Positions 34,109-42,123 of a stretch of DNA of 52,396 nt are shown here, piece by piece (within the stretch, counting starts at the first letter, position 1; each line of letters starts with the position of its first letter). The DNA is taken from NCBI GenBank assembly GCA_011773465.1, contig WVXO01000018.1, positions 9,976-62,371 of the forward strand. The letters are read 5' to 3'. The position numbers were made by a program, and so were the translations under genes. The notes under the pieces are model-generated. The model ran no database searches. It worked only from the letters and a program-made list of their open reading frames with translations, and was not told the origin of the DNA. Source of the DNA: Candidatus Aminicenantota bacterium (GTDB lineage Bacteria; Acidobacteriota; Aminicenantia; Aminicenantales; Aminicenantaceae).

Positions 34109-34417
34109 TTAAACCTTTAATCCTTCAAACTTTTCCCACTTTTCCTCTGTTTCTTTTATTACTCTCCTGAATAGGGCTGAAAATTCTTTAACTTCTTCCT
34201 TTCTCAACCTCGAAAATCTCACTATTATCCACAGAAGCTTTTCAAAAGACAACTCTTTTAGTATTCCATTTTGAAGATCATTTATTTCGTTATAGCGGCT
34301 GTCTGAGACCTTAAGATGTTTTCTCTTTTTTTGAAGATCAAAGAGCAAGTTATTAATTCCATCATATATTCTGCTTTCTAGTATCTGCTCGATCGAAATA
34401 AAAAGTTGCTTTTCCAT
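34109..34417 (-). CDS. Small helical hypothetical protein, 102 aa
   Basis: Not recognised. The sequence is almost entirely helical and charged (LLFDLQKKRKHLKVSDSRYN, FSRLRKEEVKEFSALFRRVI), with no signal peptide, membrane segment or Cys. GAGGT lies about 7 bases before ATG 34417, which supports translation. It sits between the cupin gene and the repeat region, on the same strand as the cupin, 52 bases downstream of it. Possible roles such as a protein-binding adaptor are guesses. Confidence 0.5.
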   Translation of the reverse strand: MEKQLFISIEQILESRIYDGINNLLFDLQKKRKHLKVSDSRYNEINDLQNGILKELSFEKLLWIIVRFSRLRKEEVKEFSALFRRVIKETEEKWEKFEGLKV

Positions 34418-34469
34418 TATTACCTCATCTATTAAGAATTTTTCTTATTCTCAACCGCCTTAATCTTTT

Positions 34470-34802
34470 TCAATCTAGGATAAAAACCTTTGCACCTTTT
34501 TCAGTATAAGCAAGATGTGGATTAACATCATCATCAGCAGCTTGAAAACTCATTCCAGAATCTAGCTTAAATTCTCTACCATCTTTAAGCTCGCACGTCA
34601 GTTCACCTTCTAAAACGAGCAAAATATGACCACGACTACACCAATGGTCCGCCTTATATGCGGGAGAATATTCAATCATTCTGACGCGGATATTGCCAAC
34701 TTCGAAAGTTCGCCAAAAAGAAGTTCCTGTTTCTCCCTTATATTCAGTAGGTACAATCTTACTCCAATCGGTCACGGAAAACGGCACATCCTGAATTTCC
34801 AT
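34470..34802 (-). CDS. Cupin-fold protein (DHCW-type)
   Basis: 110-residue single-domain cupin. It reads VRMIEYSPAYKADHWCSRGH, then ILLVLEGELTCELKDGREFK, LDSGMSFQAADDDVNPHLAY. ADHWC corresponds to the DHCW motif of a small cupin family, and the GELT turn and PH of the second cupin motif are present, giving candidate His metal ligands. AGGAG lies about 6 bases upstream of ATG. Enzymatic activity is unknown. The DUF2809 gene starts divergently 121 bases away. Confidence 0.75.
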   Translation of the reverse strand: MEIQDVPFSVTDWSKIVPTEYKGETGTSFWRTFEVGNIRVRMIEYSPAYKADHWCSRGHILLVLEGELTCELKDGREFKLDSGMSFQAADDDVNPHLAYTEKGAKVFILD

Positions 34803-34923
34803 TTCTCCTCCTTTCTTGTTGATAGACTGACGAAATTGTTACTTGACTTTTCAAAGCATTTGAAACTGTTTATTATATATTTTTTTACCCTATTAAAATA
34901 GGAAGGAAATCCAGAAGAAAAAA

Positions 34924-35316
34924 TTGTTCAAATCGAAAAGATTAAGATGGACGTTGATATCCGTGCTTATCATCACGCCGCTAGGCTTTTATAGCAAGTT
35001 TTACAATGGCCAAGCTGCACGCTGGGTGAATGACTCTCTTGGAGGCGTATTGTATGTTATCTTCTGGTGCCTGTTCGCTTTTTTGTTCTTGAGTGATACT
35101 AAGCCCTGGAAAATTGCTACTATAGTATTTGCCATCACCTGCTCTTTAGAGTTTCTGCAGTTATGGCACCTTCCTTTTTTAGAATTTCTTAGAAGTTATT
35201 TCCTTGGAAGAACACTTCTGGGTACTTCTTTCACTTGGAGTGATTTCCCGTATTATCTTGTGGGATGCGGAATAGGATGGCTGTGGATGAAATCTCTACA
35301 AAAACGCTCTAGATAA
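34924..35316 (+). CDS. DUF2809 family membrane protein
   Basis: 130 aa with four predicted transmembrane helices. Motifs SKFYNGQAARWVNDSLGGVL, CSLEFLQLWHLPFLEFLRSY and LLGTSFTWSDFPYYLVGCGI are the DUF2809 pattern. The start is TTG at 34924; GAAGGAAAT lies about 12-18 bases upstream, and the conserved N-terminus (FKSKRLRWTL) begins at once, so a later start is unlikely. Function in the family is unknown. The gene is divergent from the cupin gene. Confidence 0.72.
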   Translation: MFKSKRLRWTLISVLIITPLGFYSKFYNGQAARWVNDSLGGVLYVIFWCLFAFLFLSDTKPWKIATIVFAITCSLEFLQLWHLPFLEFLRSYFLGRTLLGTSFTWSDFPYYLVGCGIGWLWMKSLQKRSR

Positions 35317-35428
35317 AGTCAACACGAATCTTCCTCAAACTGTATTCCCGTCGGGTAGATAATCCATCAAAGCACCATTTACACAATAGAGAGGCAGTGG
35401 CAAACCGGCTTCCACCTGCATCAAAAAT

Positions 35429-36136
35429 CTACTTGATAAAATATGTAAAGCCTATGCTAAAATGTATAAAATGGCCGTTTTCTCCTGGATTATATAAAAA
35501 TCCAACTTCAGGACGGATGGCCCATTTTTCTAGATTTGTACTGATCGCAGTACCCAGATTAAAAGCAACCAGTGTGTCTTGCTCGCCCTTTAGTGGAATC
35601 AATACCTTTGCAGAAGGATTAAACTCAATGTATTTGCTGATGGGTAGAGTAATAAGTAATGTTGGATGGATTTGCCAGGTTTCAGAAACTTCAATGTCTT
35701 CACCAAAAGCAAATCCAATTGGAACATAGGCTGCCACCATATCTTTTACTACACTGAATTTTGGACCGAATCCAAGAACATTTACTCCTAAAGATTCACC
35801 GCCATCCATGTCTTGGATGTCAACACTTACACGCTCATAACGCAAACGAAAATCCATCATGCTACTAACACCTAGACCTGCCTGAATGCCATAGTGGTTC
35901 TGAACATGCCCTGATTCATCTTCGGAAGAAAAAGATACTGAGGAAAAGCTAGGCGTAACTTCAAGATGTCCAGGCCCAACCAGTTTTGCACTCTGCAATT
36001 CAGAAAAAACTGGCGCACACCCTGGGAATATGACTGTTAGGCAAACCAGCAGGAAGATAATCAAGGTAAATTGGCATACATAACAGATCTTTAAACCAGG
36101 TTTCAAAAATAAATCTAGGTTTTTTGATTGTCTCAT
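35429..36136 (-). CDS. Predicted outer-membrane lipoprotein, beta-rich
   Basis: 235 aa. After a basic N-terminus and hydrophobic stretch, the lipobox is IFPGCAPV with the Cys near residue 40. The mature part has many alternating beta segments (LEVTPSFSSVSFSSED, YGIQAGLGVSSMMDFRLRYE, VNVLGFGPKFSVVKDMVAAY, VGFLYNPGENGHFIHFSIGF) and ends in TYFIK. This suggests a beta-barrel or barrel-like surface protein. The lipidated start makes it unusual for a classical porin. No enzyme motif is seen. It is isolated. Confidence 0.6.
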   Translation of the reverse strand: MRQSKNLDLFLKPGLKICYVCQFTLIIFLLVCLTVIFPGCAPVFSELQSAKLVGPGHLEVTPSFSSVSFSSEDESGHVQNHYGIQAGLGVSSMMDFRLRYERVSVDIQDMDGGESLGVNVLGFGPKFSVVKDMVAAYVPIGFAFGEDIEVSETWQIHPTLLITLPISKYIEFNPSAKVLIPLKGEQDTLVAFNLGTAISTNLEKWAIRPEVGFLYNPGENGHFIHFSIGFTYFIK

Positions 36137-36455
36137 CGATTAACCTCCTAATGTCTTGTTGAGAGAAAATTCCTTTTAGTATTAGAAGAATAGATACTAA
36201 GGCTCCGAATTTTTTTTTACTCATTTCAATCCTCCTCTTGTAGCTTTTTCTTCCACTAGCAATTTAAACTTTAGCAAGAGGAAAGTTGTTAAAAATATGT
36301 TAAGAGTTTGTAAAGAATTTGTCAAAACTGCTGCCCTTTTGCTGAGAATTCTCTATAAAGTGAAAATTATCCTTAATCACAATTGATAAAAAAATAAATA
36401 TTTTCAACTTTTATATTTCTGTTGCGACCAAACTTGCGTGGAGGGATTAAAAACC

Positions 36456-37097
36456 ATGAGAAAATGCAAGTTTGAAGTTCTAATCGATAATTATTTACTG
36501 AATAGATTAGATGAGGACAAAAAGAAAAAATTTGAGGAGCATTATTTTAACTGTTCCTATTGTTTTGAGAAAATGGTGGAAAGAGACGAGCTTATTTCCA
36601 TCATAAAGTATAAAGGGGATATGATATTTCAAGATAAACACTTGGCGGAAAAGGCAGAAGGAGCAACCCAGCTTGAAAAAATCGTTTCCCTTCTTACTCC
36701 TAAGCAGTGGGCAACGGCAGCTGTTTCGGCATTTCTGCTCCTCATCATCTGCTGTTTCCTCTTCTATGTCATCCCTAATCGCGGGCCAACTCCGCCCTCA
36801 TTCTCCATATCGGATAGTAGCACTGAAAGGGGAGCACAAATAAAAATAAAAGTCGTCCCCTCAAAAATTGAATGGTCAAAATTGAATGAAGATGCAGAAT
36901 ACAAAATCTACATTTACAACAACGGGGACAAACTGTGGTCAACCGCAACAAAAGAAAATTTCATTGTTCTGCCAGAAGAAGTTAAAAACCGCATGACATT
37001 GGGAGAAATATATTCCTGCGAGGTAAAGGCGTTTTCTGCCCAAGGCTCCCTTATAGCTTCCGGCAAGACTCAGTTCAAGATTCGAAGATCCGAGTAG
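36456..37097 (+). CDS. Zinc-finger (zf-HC2-like) membrane protein, anti-sigma type
   Basis: 213 aa from ATG 36456, which has GGAGGG upstream; a GTG six codons earlier lies before that ribosome site and is less likely. The N-terminus carries the zf-HC2 signature HYFNCSYC (H-x3-C-x2-C), then a single transmembrane helix (about residues 86-108, AVSAFLLLIICCFLFYVIP) and an extracytoplasmic Ser/Thr-Pro and beta-rich domain of about 100 residues. This is the layout of anti-sigma factors that hold ECF sigma factors at the membrane. No ECF sigma gene lies next to it, so it may instead be a stand-alone sensor. The function is inferred. Confidence 0.65.
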   Translation: MRKCKFEVLIDNYLLNRLDEDKKKKFEEHYFNCSYCFEKMVERDELISIIKYKGDMIFQDKHLAEKAEGATQLEKIVSLLTPKQWATAAVSAFLLLIICCFLFYVIPNRGPTPPSFSISDSSTERGAQIKIKVVPSKIEWSKLNEDAEYKIYIYNNGDKLWSTATKENFIVLPEEVKNRMTLGEIYSCEVKAFSAQGSLIASGKTQFKIRRSE

Positions 37098-37346
37098 AGC
37101 ACTATCTTTCCACTTTCCCATCCTGAAAATATTACACTCAAATCCTCTTCTTTTTTTTCTTTCAATCTAGATTCTCATCTCGATTCTTGGCCATGATCTA
37201 TGGCATTAATTAAGGATACGATGAGGTGCGAAACTGTAGCTTAGCTAATCGATTGCAGCTGTCCAAATCCTTTGACGACATACAAGTATCTTTAGCCTCC
37301 CGTGGCTCCTCATTGTAGCTGACAGATATAAAATTGAAAGTATCCT

Positions 37347-38069
37347 CTAACGCCTATCTTCTGCATATTTTTCTAACAATCTAATTAATAAACTTGCCAA
37401 GGCTAAGTACTCAATAGCTCTGTTTCGGTCATCAAGTAAAACATTATCATGAGCTTTTCTATTTCTTATCCCAACTATTCCTTTGTATAAAAACATTAGA
37501 CCTCTTTGCTCATCTTTCTCTTCGTCAGAACTTAAATCATTAAATTTAATGATAGGGTCTTTATTATCGCATCCAAATGCTTGATTCATTAAGCTATCTC
37601 CATCATAAACTTTCCCAGTGAGACTTTTAACCTTTGCCTTTACTTCTTTAATCACTTTTTTAAAAGCTTCTTCTACGGCTTGAGCATAATGTTTATCTTC
37701 ATATAGTTTTTGGCTCACCTCTTTTATTTTGGGGCTAAAATCGTAATGTTCTAATGCAGTCAACCTGCTTGCATCTACCTCTCTAGTTTCTTTGAATCGT
37801 TCAGCCTCTGATAAAAATCCTTCTAGAAGAGCCTTCCTCTCGTTTAAATCTTTTACATATAATTGCTGCTGATGTCGTGGGTTGCTTGCCATTTTTCTAG
37901 GGCCAGACATTTTAAATAAATTGACATATGGTTCATCAAATAATTTCTTAATTAATTTCAGGGTTGCAGCTTCCCAAATTCTAAATTCTGGGCCATAAGC
38001 AACTCGACTCTTTAAGTTTTCAATTTCATCAATCTGTTCTTTTAATATCTTTATTTGTTTTATTTCCAT
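37347..38069 (-). CDS. TIGR02391 (Ymh) family protein with HEPN-type RNase motif
   Basis: 240 aa. The C-terminal half (residues about 105-235) matches the TIGR02391/Ymh domain of the HEPN clan: SPKIKEVSQKLYEDKHYAQA, VEEAFKKVIKEVKAKVKSLT, GLMFLYKGIVGIRNRKAHDN. RNRKAH at about residues 202-207 is the R-x4-H signature of HEPN ribonucleases. The N-terminal half is a charged helical domain. HEPN proteins often act in toxin or anti-phage systems by cutting RNA. No partner antitoxin (MNT-type) is adjacent. A kinase-family promoter and zinc-ribbon remnant lie 100-200 bases upstream and point toward it, so it may use that promoter. Confidence 0.75.
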   Translation of the reverse strand: MEIKQIKILKEQIDEIENLKSRVAYGPEFRIWEAATLKLIKKLFDEPYVNLFKMSGPRKMASNPRHQQQLYVKDLNERKALLEGFLSEAERFKETREVDASRLTALEHYDFSPKIKEVSQKLYEDKHYAQAVEEAFKKVIKEVKAKVKSLTGKVYDGDSLMNQAFGCDNKDPIIKFNDLSSDEEKDEQRGLMFLYKGIVGIRNRKAHDNVLLDDRNRAIEYLALASLLIRLLEKYAEDRR

Positions 38070-38174
38070 TTTTTACCTCCTTGCTTGGTTTTATTATACG
38101 CAAACCATAGCTTAAGAATTATCGCAAGCTGTCCAAATTTAGTTGAAACGAAACAGCTAGTAGAAGTAGGTCAT

Positions 38175-38269
38175 TTAGTCTAGGTCGAAATTACACTTGG
38201 GACATTTCATTCCCATTATTCCCCTAGATTACTCGGCAAAAGAATATCAATTTATGAAAGAAGTGTCAA
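38175..38269 (-). pseudogene. Kinase-family promoter and first 11 codons (remnant)
   Basis: On the minus strand TTGACA (38269-38264), 17 bases, TATTCT (38246-38241) is followed by a leader and ATG 38210 reading MKCPKCNFDLD and then a stop. The start is the CxxC zinc-ribbon start of the large kinases at 41759 and 48637, and the promoter has the same build as theirs. Only this 5' piece of a kinase gene survives. Confidence 0.6.
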
Positions 38270-38297
38270 TTTTTATGGAAAGAAGAGTTCAGCCCAT

Positions 38298-38337
38298 GTG
38301 CCACGCACGTGACAAAAATGACTAAAAATTGCTAAAA
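38298..38337. repeat. Direct repeat copy 1, shared with 49392-49428
   Basis: GTGCCACGCACGTGACAAAA followed by ATGACTAAAAATTGCTAAAA matches the copy at 49392, differing at only a few positions. The 49.4 kb copy overlaps the start region of a transposase pseudogene, so this is probably a leftover end of the same insertion element. Confidence 0.55.
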
Positions 38338-38436
38338 ATATGATACTGGAACTAAAAGAAGGATTAAAGGTAAGTCGCTGATAATATTGATATTTTTCTT
38401 AAAATCAAGGCCTTATGCATTTGGCTAGTCATCGTC

Positions 38437-38474
38437 TTGCGAACGCTGCGCTCTCCCAACTAAGCTAACCGCCC
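38437..38474 (-). tRNA. tRNA 5' half (remnant, breaks in the anticodon loop)
   Basis: Minus strand GGGCGGTTAGCTTAGTTGGG followed by AGAGCGCAGCGTTCGCAA reads as an acceptor 5' strand, D-arm GCTT/GAGC with the GG loop, and an anticodon arm with loop TTCGCAA (would be CGC). After the loop the sequence loses the tRNA pattern; no T-arm follows. A truncated tRNA gene, not functional. Confidence 0.55.
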
Positions 38475-38506
38475 ACTCTATATGGGTCCATGAAATTGGA
38501 CTTAAA

Positions 38507-38613
38507 GAATTTAGCACTTTAAAAGGGCTTTTTCTACAGTTCTGCGGCTAATGCAGGCGCAAAAATCACATATAAATTAAGATAACGAACGGCTTAGTCT
38601 AAGTGCTAAATTC
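38507..38613. repeat. 107-bp element with perfect 13-bp inverted ends
   Basis: GAATTTAGCACTT at 38507-38519 and AAGTGCTAAATTC at 38601-38613 are exact inverted repeats around 81 bases without an ORF. It lies directly after the tRNA half and before the kinase gene tail. It looks like a small non-autonomous element (MITE). No target duplication is obvious. Confidence 0.5.
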
Positions 38614-38681
38614 CAACCCTGGACTTTCGGATCTATTAGTTTACATAACCGGGCTTAGACGACGCAAATAAATGCACAAAA

Positions 38682-41600
38682 TTACTGGCCTTTCAGCCCA
38701 GACAGCCTCTTCCTCGCATCCTCAACCTCAGGAATACCAGGGTCAGCGTTTTTCCAGAGGTCAAGGAATTTTGAGTAATGTTCAATGGCTTTGGTATTGT
38801 CGCCTTGCTGTTCGTAGATCTTACCGAGCATGTAGAAGGATTTGGCATAGATGTCGCCATGAAAGAGTCTTCCATTTGTTAGATTAAGTATCTTTTCGTA
38901 CTCCTCCCGAGCTTTCTTCAGGTCTCCAGCCCTAAAATAAGTTACAGCTAAAGCTTCTATAAATAATCCATGTCTATGGTGATGAGAATGTTGAAAGGGT
39001 AACAAATTTATCGCTTTATCAAGATATTCTATCGCTTTGGTAAAATTCTCCTTTTCTAGCTCAATCCTGCCAACCAGATGATAGTAAAGTCTTATCAGAT
39101 TCTTGTTCATTCCTTCTTCAATTAATTCTTTAAGCTCATATGCAGCCTTCTGTGCTTCCTCTATTGATTTTTTATTAATATAGGCAAGTCCCCTAAAAAA
39201 TAAAGCAATTCTTCCCTGGATAGGATCATTCATCAATGTATCAAATTCCCTCAAAGCTTCTTCAGGATTTCCTGAGGCTAAAAGTCCATAACCTAAGAAT
39301 TTATGGAATCTATTTTCTGCTGACCTATCATCATTTCTTTTTGCTGTTACAATTCCTTGCTGTATAAGCTTTTTTAATTTTTTAAATCTTCCTTTATACA
39401 AATATAGACATCTAAACCTACCTATTCCATATCCATAATCTGCTGGGCCTTCTCTCTCCTTAAACTTCTGGTACTTCTCTTCAGCTTTAATCAAGTCCCC
39501 TTTACAAAGGTAAATATCACCCTTTATCCGGAAAAAACGACTTTCAGTTGGATCAATAGACAAAGCTTTATCTGCCTCAACAAGGGCAAGATCATATTTC
39601 CCTTGAGTAAGGTAATTTATAGCTAAATCGCCATGGATCAATGCATGATCAGGGAAATTATTTAGATAATTCTTAAGTACTTCTTCGGCCTTTTCATAAA
39701 GCCCCTTAGCTCTGTAGGCATCAGCTTGATTTGCATAGGGAGCATAGATTTCAGGCGTAATTTGGATACACGTTTCAAATCGCTCTATGGCCTTATCCCA
39801 CTCTTCTATGTTAAAATACAATATCCCTAAGTTTTCATTCCCTATCAAATCATCTGGGTACAGCTCCAATAATTTATTATATGCCTCGAATGCTTTAGCA
39901 TGTGTTTTCACTGATTTTCCATAGAAATCTCCCTGGATTTGAAAGCGTTCTCTTTCCGACACTCGATCTATCAATTCAATGGCCTTTTGAAGCCATTTCT
40001 TCCCCTCAGATTCATACCTCATATTCCAATAAGCCTTTGCCATGCTTCTGTAAGCGGTAGCAAACTGGGGGTCAATGGCTACTGCTCTTTCATAAAATTG
40101 GACAGCTTTGCGATTATCTCCCATATGCTGATATTTTTGCCCCTCACTATAATATTTATACGCTTCAGGAGAGTTGGTTGTGATCTTCCCAATTTCTCTA
40201 TCTATATCACTGGCTATCTCTTCTATAGAAAGCCTAAAATTCGCCTTGATTCTTCTTGTTAGTTCGTCCACTTTGGGAAAAACCTCTTCTTCGCCTCTTG
40301 CCTCCACCCTATCCGAGCCGATGAGTTCTCCTGTTTTGGCTTCTTGAAGAACAACATCAATCCTAAATGTCTCGCCCATCTTGGCATACTTTCCCAGCAA
40401 TAGATGGTTGACTCTTCCCTTTTCCGCTATCTTCTTCAAAACAGCTGCAGAATAAGTTTTTGTATCGAGCTGATTTAGCTCACTTAAGATTTCAAATAAT
40501 TTGTCCCCGCTTAAAATCCTCAAGTACTTGGATTGTGATAGGTCAGTGATTAACAAATCAGAGAGCATTTTTCTCAAATGATCCAGATTTTCATCTCCAG
40601 TGTTGTTTTCGAAGTAAATAACAGCAAGAGATGGTTTACCAGATGAGTCTGACGGGACTACTTCTTTTTGGGGAAGAAGCTGCCAGATAACAATCGCAAT
40701 AATGGCAAGAGAGACAACCACAGAAGGAATGAAGATCTTCTTTCGGATAAGTATGGCAATGAAAGTCTCTCGCCTGGGGAGAATCTTTGTACCAAGGGGA
40801 AGGCCATCCTCAATATTGTGTAGATCATTGAGAAGCGCCTCCGCCGTCTGATACCTCCTCTCTCTCTTCTTCTCCATGCATATCAGGATCAAACGACTGA
40901 GATTTTCTGAAATCTCTGGATTGAGCTTCTTTGGATTTGAAGGCAGCTTTGTTTTATGTTTTATAGCTACGCTAAAAGCCGTATCCCCCTTAAAAGGAAC
41001 ACTCCCTGTTACCATCTCATACAGAATGACTCCTAAGGAATAGATATCCGATCTCTGGTCTGCTTCCTCTCCCTCTGCCTGCTCAGGCGAGAGGTAATCA
41101 GGAGTACCGATCATGACTCCTGCTTTTGTGATTCCAGGAGCCTCGAACGAGCGGGCTATCCCAAAATCCATGATCTTCGCGTTGCCATCCTTGTCAATCA
41201 TGATGTTCTGAGGCTTCAAATCCCGGTGCACGACGCCCAGCCTATGGGCCTCAACCAAGCCTTCACATACCTCCTTGGCTATAAGTATTGCTTCATTGTC
41301 AGCTAGTTTTCCTTTTCTTCTTACCAAGCTCTTCAGATCCTCACCCAGAACATACTCCATAATTATGTAAGGAGTCTCTTCCTCTTTTGCAAGGTGGTAC
41401 ATCCGGCACACGTTTTTGTGAGAGATCTGACGGGCGAATTTTAACTCATTCCGGAAGCGGTCAACTATGCTTTCATCAGAAGCGATTTCAGGTTTTAAGA
41501 GTTTTACGGCAACTTCCTCGTTAATCTCTTTATCATGAGCCCTGTAAACTCGGCCCATGCCTCCTTTTCCAAGCTCCTCGATGATCTCGTATCTTTCTGC

Positions 41601-41759
41601 GAAAATTTTTCCTCTTGTTAATGCTTCTCTTTGTGTTTCAAGAGTTTTGGTAGGAGAGACTTTGATATCCTCGGCTGAGATAAGTTGTGTGCCACACTCT
41701 TTACAGAACTTGGAATCAGATGGGCTATCAAAATGACAATTAGGACACTTAGTACCCAT
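38682..41759 (-). CDS. Membrane Ser/Thr protein kinase with zinc ribbon, TolB-like domain and TPR repeats
   Basis: 1025 aa. Residues 1-25 form a zinc ribbon (CPNC and CKEC). Residues about 55-320 are a Hanks-type kinase: GKGGMG, VAVKLL, VVHRDLKPQNIMI, MDFGIARS, PDYLSPEQAEGE and YSLGVILYEMVTG. All catalytic residues are present. One transmembrane helix (about residues 340-362) leads to an extracytoplasmic region with a TolB/FlgO-like segment (LAVIYFENNTGDENLDHLRK) and about 11 TPR-like repeats (AYKYYSEGQKYQHMGDNRKA, FYERAVAIDPQFATAYRSMA and so on). It should sense envelope signals by TPR-protein contacts and phosphorylate cytoplasmic targets. Promoter TTGACT-N17-TATTCT (41816-41788) lies upstream. 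Confidence 0.88.
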   Translation of the reverse strand: MGTKCPNCHFDSPSDSKFCKECGTQLISAEDIKVSPTKTLETQREALTRGKIFAERYEIIEELGKGGMGRVYRAHDKEINEEVAVKLLKPEIASDESIVDRFRNELKFARQISHKNVCRMYHLAKEEETPYIIMEYVLGEDLKSLVRRKGKLADNEAILIAKEVCEGLVEAHRLGVVHRDLKPQNIMIDKDGNAKIMDFGIARSFEAPGITKAGVMIGTPDYLSPEQAEGEEADQRSDIYSLGVILYEMVTGSVPFKGDTAFSVAIKHKTKLPSNPKKLNPEISENLSRLILICMEKKRERRYQTAEALLNDLHNIEDGLPLGTKILPRRETFIAILIRKKIFIPSVVVSLAIIAIVIWQLLPQKEVVPSDSSGKPSLAVIYFENNTGDENLDHLRKMLSDLLITDLSQSKYLRILSGDKLFEILSELNQLDTKTYSAAVLKKIAEKGRVNHLLLGKYAKMGETFRIDVVLQEAKTGELIGSDRVEARGEEEVFPKVDELTRRIKANFRLSIEEIASDIDREIGKITTNSPEAYKYYSEGQKYQHMGDNRKAVQFYERAVAIDPQFATAYRSMAKAYWNMRYESEGKKWLQKAIELIDRVSERERFQIQGDFYGKSVKTHAKAFEAYNKLLELYPDDLIGNENLGILYFNIEEWDKAIERFETCIQITPEIYAPYANQADAYRAKGLYEKAEEVLKNYLNNFPDHALIHGDLAINYLTQGKYDLALVEADKALSIDPTESRFFRIKGDIYLCKGDLIKAEEKYQKFKEREGPADYGYGIGRFRCLYLYKGRFKKLKKLIQQGIVTAKRNDDRSAENRFHKFLGYGLLASGNPEEALREFDTLMNDPIQGRIALFFRGLAYINKKSIEEAQKAAYELKELIEEGMNKNLIRLYYHLVGRIELEKENFTKAIEYLDKAINLLPFQHSHHHRHGLFIEALAVTYFRAGDLKKAREEYEKILNLTNGRLFHGDIYAKSFYMLGKIYEQQGDNTKAIEHYSKFLDLWKNADPGIPEVEDARKRLSGLKGQ

Positions 41760-41787
41760 ACTTTTCCCGCTTGTTTAGTTCGGAGAA

Positions 41788-41816
41788 AGAATACCAATTT
41801 GGGGAAAAGGAGTCAA
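41788..41816 (-). promoter_or_regulatory. Promoter of the TPR kinase
   Basis: Minus strand TTGACT (41816-41811), 17 bases, TATTCT (41793-41788); the ATG is about 30 bases downstream. Same design as the promoters at 38264 and 48694. The bases between are pyrimidine-rich in all three. Confidence 0.6.
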
Positions 41817-41865
41817 ATTTATTCACACCATATCCCCTCGGATTTCATGGATGAATCTATTCAAT

Positions 41866-41895
41866 TTGACACTAGGTCTCACTTATTGTTATTTT
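41866..41895 (+). promoter_or_regulatory. Promoter of kinase remnant and TonB receptor
   Basis: TTGACA (41866-41871), 18 bases, TATTTT (41890-41895). It is divergent from the TPR kinase promoter and drives the zinc-ribbon remnant at 41926 and the TonB receptor at 42124. Confidence 0.5.
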
Positions 41896-41925
41896 ATTAC
41901 CTTACATTCAAGGGGTATAATAGGA

Positions 41926-42123
41926 ATGAAGTGTCTTAAATGTCATTCTTATAATCACGACGATACTATTTATTGTGGTAAATGTGCCACACCTCTTAAT
42001 CATATAGCAAAAACCCCTGTCGCTGCCACCAGAACTCTTCAAAAACCTGTATCAGAACTCCAGATTGAAAGCATACATGCAACAAGATTTAAAATCACTG
42101 AAATTTTAGGAAAAGGAGGAAAA
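41926..42123 (+). pseudogene. Kinase N-terminal remnant (zinc ribbon up to glycine loop)
   Basis: From ATG 41926 the frame reads MKCLKCHSYNHDDTIYCGKC, then ATPLN, a short linker with TRTLQKPV, and FKITEILGKGGK. This follows the kinase at 48637 (MKCPKCHFANPDDTLYCGKC, KTLETPV, YKIIEELGRGGMG) and stops exactly in the glycine-rich ATP loop. The frame then runs straight into the TonB receptor gene. The glycine loop DNA GGAAAAGGAGGAAAA provides the Shine-Dalgarno sequence of the receptor. A translated 66-residue zinc-ribbon leader is possible, as is a fusion, but the receptor has its own signal peptide. Confidence 0.65.

Noticed and set aside
41851-42123. Longest open frame of the TonB receptor starting at 41851
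   Set aside because: The signal peptide and the best ribosome site are at 42124; the upstream part is a kinase 5' remnant with its own start at 41926.
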